Positions 57,906-64,000 of a stretch of DNA of 64,000 nucleotides are shown here, in pieces. The translations under genes were made by a program, and so were the position numbers. The notes beneath the pieces were generated by a model. It was not told the origin of the DNA. It ran no database searches and saw only the letters and a list, made by a program, of their open reading frames with translations. The number at the start of each line of letters is the position of its first letter. Position 1 is the first letter of the stretch. The DNA comes from Trichopria drosophilae (Eukaryota; Arthropoda; Insecta; Hymenoptera; Diapriidae): contig CM059587.1 in NCBI GenBank assembly GCA_030407085.1, forward strand, positions 79,907,001 through 79,971,000, read 5' to 3'.

Positions 57906-58149
57906 TCTAATCAATTCTTGATCGCAGTAAAAAACTATACTAAAACTTTATTATACCGAAAACATTAGCGGCAACATTAAAAATAAACAAAAATTAAAAT
58001 ATTTTAAAGAAACCCCTAAATAGATATCAGAAGAAAACTCCGAGGTGAGAGTTTTGGTCTAAATTTAATCGCAACTCACTGTATGGAGTGTTTATCTGAT
58101 TTGATATATTTTTGTTTGTACGCATCTTACTGCTGCAATTGAAACGAGT

Positions 58150-58625
58150 AACGGGTCACATGTAGTACATAAAAATCCTTTCTTAGGCCGACGAGAAAGA
58201 CTCATCGAGATGCGACCGATTCTTTTTAACGCGTTTGCGCCCACGGCGGAACTCACGTGAGATACTCGCCATAGGTCATTCCACCAGAGGTCCTATGCTT
58301 TTTTTTCTCCCATTTAAATTATTAATGATTCGGTTCCACACTCGTGTTTCCCCGTCATGTAAAAATGACCCTCGACGTTTTTGGCCCGACACGAACAGTG
58401 TTAACAACTCGAGAAACCGAGCACCGTCCCTCGCCTATTCCCTTCCAACGAGATCTCGATGTTGGGTCGCTATTTACTCACTCTTGATTTCCACTGACGA
58501 TCATCGCCTCGACACTCTCCAGCCTTTCAACAGATAAAAGAAGTGAGACAGAGCACGTGAAAAAGTGCCATGCGGTGGATCCTCGATCATACGGATTGAT
58601 GGAATCGAATATGCCTTCCAACGCG
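58150..58625. promoter_or_regulatory. CpG-rich block
   Basis: GC and CpG rise between AT-rich flanks (AACGCGTTTGCGCCCACGGC; GGCCCGACACGAACAGTG; ATCATCGCCTCGACACTCTC). The 100-codon plus frame (58,235-58,537) has no domain. Candidate regulatory DNA by composition. Confidence 0.35.
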
Positions 58626-58988
58626 TCTTAATCTTTCTTTTTTAGGAGGTTTCGATTCTTGCGTATTGTAAAGTGGGATTGCGTAACTCTGAAAACGATT
58701 AAATTCATTCAAAGGATTTAATTGGACCCCTTCTCTCTAGTCAGTTTCTTTTTATTTGCTTTGGACGAAATTTAATTGCTTAATTGAAATCGCGTATAAA
58801 TGGTGATGTCCAGTTATTGCTAATAATATCAATATGGAAGAAGTGGATGTACCGCGCTCTTTGATCATTAATACAAAATAATTTTTCAAAAATACTATAC
58901 CGGAAATCTATATCGTCACGGAAGCGAACAAGAACCCACAGAACTTATGCATACATTGTCATTTTCATCCCTCTAGGGCATCTTTTAA

Positions 58989-59615
58989 CCCTCTAAGGAC
59001 GGGAGAGACACATTTTGAACTCCATTTTCAGGGTCGTATTTCTTTATGATCAGATCAGCCAAAAATATTGGTAGAAACAATTATTGTGGTATCTAGCTTC
59101 CTTTTTCAGATTCTGAAATGAGAATAGCAAAAAATGAAAATTCAAAAAAATATGGCCATTTTTTTGCCAAAAATTAGATTTTTAACATTTTTGCTTTAAA
59201 GTACGTTTTTTCCGACAGGAATAAGCATTCCTCAATGCCTCAAAGCTTAAAATATCGCATCCAAAAGGTATTTGATTTCGCCATACATAATTTTTAAAAA
59301 TTCAAAATGGCGGCTCCAACATGGCTTATCGTTTTTTTTAAATCAAACAAAATCTGTTTAAAATAAATTATCCAGCGGTTTTGAGGCGGCTGATCATGAA
59401 TCTGCAGTCAGATTTTGAAAATACAAAATGGCGGACCAGTGGGAGACGGCTATTAAAAAAACATACTAAATCCATTTGAAACTTGTTAGTCAGGGATTTT
59501 TCTTGAATGATCTGACATCCAATTCGTAAACAGAAACCTGAGTAAAACCCCGGGTAATTAAACCGATTTTGTTTGGGTCTCAAAAAACTGTCCGCCATAT
59601 TGGATCCGTCAATTT
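58989..59615. repeat. AAAATGGCGG-family cluster with a TTAA-type left end
   Basis: TTAA (58985-58988) is followed by CCCTCTAAGGACGGGAGAGA, a plausible piggyBac-type end without a clear right partner. Inside are three family units: AAAATGGCGGCTCCAACATG (about 59,303), GGCGGCTGATCATGAATCTG plus AAAATGGCGGACC (59,385-59,440), and an inverted GTCCGCCATATTGGATCCG (about 59,590). This is the densest cluster of the family in the window. Confidence 0.55.
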
Positions 59616-59929
59616 AAATTATTAAAGGGTACCTTTAACATAAATAGATCATTATACCCCTATCAGATCCCTTAAAGTCCCAGTCAGGATAGTACAATTT
59701 GTTATATATCAAATACAGTGTCACTGTTCGCACAAGAGCGTGCATGATCATGTTTTCAAAAGCAAGCTTCCATGTTAGGAGCAAGTTAATAAGTGTATCC
59801 TTATCCTCAAAAACAATCATAATTTTCATGCAAAATTCTTTTCCGTCTATAAAATGACGGCATAGGGTTGTCAAAGTTTACATGACGAAAACAAACTCAA
59901 AATTTTGACAATTTCAATCGTTTGCATAA

Positions 59930-60500
59930 AAAAAAATCGGTCGTAACGTCGATCGTAAACACGCCTAATAATTTGTACCCGTAAACACGTTATCCAAAGC
60001 GTGAAAAAATGATACATGGGAACGTAGATCTGAAAATCGAAGCTCACGGAGCGTTCGACTGTTAATCATTTCGTGGATCGCGGTTAGATCCATAACTCAT
60101 ATTTCGAGAAAATTGGAGCACAATGCCGCCGCCGGTCCGTAGCTCCTTTGGAGTTAATGTTCGCACCGTAGACACTAACACGCGCCCGGAGCGAAAGCCG
60201 TGCAGAAGAATGAGTTTTCTCTTTGAGAATCGAGTTCATATTAGACCCATCTGCCTTCTCGAATGCGTTTCTGCATGAACAAGCAGACACACACGGGTGA
60301 GACCAGCAACTAGACAAACGGACTTGGTAGATAGTATATCCGGATTACGTACGGCCAATTGATCATGAATATACAAAGCTCGTGACGCGCCTTTCGTGTT
60401 GCCGTACGTCGCCTCGTTCGCCCTACAAAAAGGTCCCGCTGCACTCCGATTTAGATACCGATCGATCCCTAAAAAACGCCTGAACCTAACCTGATTACGA
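59930..60500. promoter_or_regulatory. CpG-rich block
   Basis: Dense CpG over more than 500 bases (ATGCCGCCGCCGGTCCGTAG; ACACGCGCCCGGAGCG; GTACGTCGCCTCGTTCGCCC). Frames are short and lack domains. It is followed at 60,505-60,715 by T-rich DNA with nothing recognised. Confidence 0.4.
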
Positions 60501-60717
60501 ATGTAACGAATAATTTACATTCTCCTCGTTAAAGTGAAAAAGTCACATTTTTCACTTTTTTTCAATTCTCATTTTACGCTGCATCTTTTTTGCATTCTCC
60601 TCCGAATACCTGATTTTTAAGGATTTCCTCATGGTAATGCAGTACTTATTTTTTGTGTCGATCTTATTTCGATTTTGGCGATCTTCTATGGGCGTTTGCA
60701 TTAATTGTTATTTTCTA

Positions 60718-60930
60718 CACTAAGAAAAAAATCCATAGTTAAATTGACTATATCTCATAGTTGGAAAATATAGTTATAACTATTATAAAAAATAGTTAAA
60801 TTTACCACTTCCGTAGTCGATTTTACTATAATTTTGTTACACTAACTATCTCCCCATAGTTAAAAAATCAGCTATGTAGAATGATTTAAATAAATATGAC
60901 AAATATAGTTAAAATAACTATAATCTAGTG
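60718..60930. mobile_element. TA/CACTRA foldback MITE built from ATAGTTA/TAACTAT
   Basis: The left end CACTAAGAAAAAAATCCATA and the inverted right end CACTAGATTATAGTTATTTT are flanked by TA (60716-60717 and 60931-60932). The interior is almost only ATAGTTA, TAACTAT and ACTATA words, so any half can pair with the other. 213 bp. Similar words continue outside at 60,960-61,020 and 61,490-61,610, perhaps a second, endless copy. Confidence 0.75.
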
Positions 60931-61029
60931 TAGTCCTCATTTCACACTACGTCTCATAGGAAATCTTTATATTTACTATTATTGATAGTTGAAGTTTGTA
61001 TTTACTATAAATCCGTAGTAAAGACTGCC

Positions 61030-61230
61030 GCACTCCGTGTGTTTTGATGACGCCAGGTGGCGACGCGGCGTTCGCAGCTTTTTTCTTCGCGTCCGTGGCT
61101 CCCGTTATTGAAGTGGATTTTCATTTGGTCATAAGAAGGACCGTCGGACGTTAAGAGATGATAATACATAATGAATGTCGTATACGCACGTGCATCTATA
61201 GACTAGTTTCACGACATTTGAATTTGTGTG
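61030..61230. promoter_or_regulatory. CpG-rich patch with CGCCAGGTGGCG
   Basis: About 100 bases of high GC (GCCGCACTCCGTGTGTTTTG; CGACGCGGCGTTCGCAGC) contain CGCCAGGTGGCG at 61051-61062, an inverted CGCCA/TGGCG pair that includes an E-box-like and CTCF-like core. No reading frame of note. Confidence 0.35.
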
Positions 61231-61747
61231 TATAATGGCATTCCATAATACAGTTTATAACTGGGTAGAGTGTGACATTCACAAAATTAGAGCAGTATTG
61301 ATTTTTGTTTTTCTCTTTGTTTCCTTGTTTATCTTAAACAAAGAAGGATGGGAGAAAAGTGGACTTTTCATATGCTATGATATATATAGTTTACAAATAT
61401 TTTTAAAAAGTAAATATTGACTTCTTTCCATATTTTTTATGATAATTTCTTATACATTTTCTCCCAGTGAAGGTAGTAATTTTCTGAAATGACTATTTCA
61501 AAATAGTTGAGTCTATTTGTCTACTATGATAAGTAGCATTTTAAAACATGAAACAATAGTGAAACTTTACTATTTCAGAATAATTATTTTAACTATTACC
61601 ATGCCTAGTCCTGATTTAATTTATTTACCAATTAATTAAATTGTTTATCTACACATTATATTGAAAATTACCCACAAATACCAACAACTATCGGTACGTC
61701 TATATGGATGAATTGAAAAACTGTGATATTCTTGCGTCCCTAGTATA

Positions 61748-62225
61748 CACTGAGAGAAATGTTTGTTTACAGTTAAGGTAATAGTTTCACAGTAAAGCTA
61801 ACAGAATTTAGATTTTGGTCGTGAGGTACGGTTCTTTATCCTGAAGTTTCCGTAATCTGAGATTCGTTTAAATGTGTTATGTTAATAGTTAATTTAATAA
61901 TTTTAAATATAAATGTTAGAATTATTACTTGACATGTAGTACATTGTCGCGCATATAGTTTCACCGAAACCGAAATAAACAAACATATACTCCTGAAGTC
62001 ATTCGATTTTCTACGAATTTTTCGACGCATTGTTGACATGCGCAGTTCAAACGACAGAATTTAATGCAGGATTTATTAACAGTTAACGAACGTTCATCGA
62101 ATCTTGAAATATACGAGTTAATATACAATAAAATTACAGGAAAGTCCTGATATTTTCATCTCAAAGTTACCTGGTCTTATAACTTTACAGTTAATATTAT
62201 AATCTTACAGTTACTGTAAGCGCCT
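61748..62225. repeat. Single-word stretch of ACAGTTA/TAACTGT after a CACTGAGA start
   Basis: TA then CACTGAGAGAAATGTTTGTT matches the CACTRA end type. ACAGTTA, CACAGTAAAGCTAACAG, TTAACAGTTAACG, TTACAGTTAATATT and TTACAGTTACTGTAA recur through the stretch. No right CACTRA end was found, so the right limit is set at the last word. Confidence 0.45.
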
Positions 62226-62399
62226 TGAAATTAGCATTAAAATTTTATCGAATTTAGTTTAGTATGGTACGAAACAATATAGTGAATTTGCAAAAACCGA
62301 TTTGAAATGTTTCGAACGTTCCAAAGCAAGAATTAAAATGACATCATCCAATCTAAAAATTCAAGTCTCAATATGAGGATATTTAACCTATAAAATATT

Positions 62400-62900
62400 T
62401 GTAATTCGTGCTTTAAATCATGAAAGATGCGATCAATCCATCATTCAAGTTCGAAATCGAAAAGTCTTTAATGTAACGCATCGAAGGTAAAGCGCATAAT
62501 AGGTCGATGTCGAAAGGCGCTAATTACGATTATTAATTACACGAAAACTACTCTAGTTCACAACCGTTTTCTCGTCTCGTATGAAGAAATCGATCCTTTT
62601 CAGCGGCCTATATAATGCGACTATAAAAAATGATTGGTTTAGTAATTTGCATTTCGAAAACTTCAAGTCGCAGCCGCGTACCTCATTAAACCGGATGTCA
62701 AAGGTGAATGAAAAATGACGGTGTTTAATTAATGAAGATTCTAGTTCTAAGCGTGTAGAAATTATTGGTTTTATTTACGTAACTCTATCTCCTAAGATGC
62801 ATGTCGTTACTCGATTTTTAATAACGTCCGTGAGCGATGTACTTCCTTCTGTCCTTGGCACGGTGTTTTATAATTATCGGTATCATGAAAGCAAGATCTT
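62400..62900. promoter_or_regulatory. Weakly CpG-rich stretch
   Basis: Moderate CpG enrichment (GTCGCAGCCGCGTACC; AATAACGTCCGTGAGCG) in otherwise AT-rich DNA, no coding frame. Low-confidence candidate regulatory DNA. Confidence 0.25.
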
Positions 62901-62904
62901 GTTG

Positions 62905-64000
62905 AGAAAATTCTTAATCGCCGTTTCGAATAATCGTATTTACTGTTAGAAAATGTTTTAATTATATCAGTAGATTTTTTAAATCCGATTTCAATATCGT
63001 TATTCCACAGTATTTTAATTCATTCTTCAAACGTATTATTAAACCTCGATAATATTATTATAAAATATATTTGCAAGATTTGAAAGTAAATTGTTTATCG
63101 CTGTTCACTAGTGCGCTTTTAGTCCAGAAAAATAATTTCCATTACGTTTAGTTTAATTACTTAATAAAATTGTAATCGTTGGGGTACAAGTTTTTATCGC
63201 TATGTCGAGATAATAATAGGTTGTCCAAAAATGTCGAGTTTTTATACCTTTCGACTAACAAAGATAAGTTGTTTGAGAATCGTCCTTCAGGCTGAAACTT
63301 TAATGCACTTTAAAATTCATTTATCACGTCTTATTACCGTAAAGATCAAAACAAAAGATGACAATTTTCTTAGAGTCATCATTCATCTGATTTATTAGAA
63401 GTATGGAAGAACTAGAATCGAAAATGATCAGAGTCTATTTTTAGAAATATGAGAAAATATACTTCTTTATTATTGAATTTAATATTTGTAAATTAAAGTG
63501 TAAACAATTACTTTCTCGCTTGTATTTTACATTTTTTTCAGCATCGTCCAGGATTTAGTTTGGTGCTGATACATTCGATATTAGAAATTTCGACAAATTT
63601 CATTAAAAATGTATTTAATGAAATTTTGTTAATATATCGAAAATATTATAACTGATAACAATTTCCGGTAATAAATCTTAATTAAATTACACTATTAAAA
63701 ATGTCTTAAAATATAATTCATGTTTATTAAAATTTCCGTTGGAATATTCATTACAATTAATGAAATTTTAGTACTATAATATTTCAATAAATTTATTTCT
63801 CCAGAAGAATATACACTCTAACCTACGATTTCATATTTATTAATTTATCACAAAAATACACCAAATTTGAAAATAACACAATCAAGACGAACTGAAAAAA
63901 GACCCTTTAGAGATCGAGACTCCATCGCTAGATCTTATTGGGACAATATAAAATTTATATTATATTTTAGAATATGTATAAATATAACATTACCTGTGTA
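62905..64000. other. AT-rich gene-less stretch
   Basis: No gene or repeat recognised. TTTTTTTCAG at about 63,533-63,541 resembles a 3' splice site, but the following sequence opens no convincing exon. Confidence 0.4.

Noticed and set aside
61490..61620. Further ATAGTTA-type foldback
   Set aside because: Words are present but no ends or target duplication could be placed; mentioned only with the 60.7-kb element.

Overview
This window looks like a gene-poor, transposon-rich stretch of nuclear DNA from an insect. It is AT-rich (by eye about 30% GC), has no bacterial-style gene packing, and no open reading frame gives a convincing cellular protein. The insect call rests on three things: a 5S rRNA-like block at about 23.23-23.36 kb that resembles arthropod 5S, the types of transposon debris, and CpG-rich islands sitting in AT-rich DNA. 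Hymenoptera is a guess from that composition and from the amount of foldback debris; it is not proven. The window could be a long intron or an intergenic region.

Layout. 0-9 kb: AT-rich DNA with two LINE 3' tails (about 3.13-3.40 and 6.63-6.79 kb), copies of a dispersed repeat carrying an AAAATGGCGG motif (3.6-4.4 kb), and a CpG-rich block (5.19-5.83 kb). 9-21.9 kb: foldback MITEs. These include the GGGTGC-ended family with 8-bp target duplications at 9.4, 18.1 and 18.6 kb, a nest of such elements at 19.5-20.5 kb, and TA-flanked MITEs at 12.2, 13.5, 16.4 and 16.7 kb. Two copies of an LTR-retrotransposon leader with a tRNA-Lys-type primer-binding site also lie here. 22.7-23.6 kb: a CpG-rich block interrupted by a tRNA-like plus 5S-like composite, a candidate SINE. 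24.9-36.6 kb: two pogo-like MITEs, several TTAA-flanked transposons, a double palindrome at 30.4-31.0 kb, and a fifth GGGTGC element at 33.6 kb whose interior is different.

36.6-49 kb: tRNA-derived relics, a 174-bp tandem duplication, a strong CpG/GC-rich block at 40.4-41.0 kb, small foldbacks, and a 1.6-kb degenerate array of a CCTAGGNAGTAAAA-like word. 48.7-49.5 kb: another CpG-rich block with a 12-bp minisatellite. 49.7-51.1 kb: a tandem duplication in which one copy is interrupted by a 5'-truncated LINE with a 10-bp target duplication. The second copy preserves the empty site. 51-64 kb: more foldbacks, further AAAATGGCGG repeats, and CpG-rich blocks at 58.2, 59.9, 61.0 and 62.4 kb.

The most unusual pattern is a set of short elements whose interior is written almost entirely in one short degenerate word and its reverse complement. 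Elements with the same termini and the same target-site rule can use different words. Within the GGGTGC/8-bp class, four copies share one word and a fifth uses another. Within the TA/CACTRA class, each copy seems to have its own. No genes act together here. The only functional candidates are the CpG-rich blocks as possible regulatory DNA, and two duplicated CTCF-like sites.
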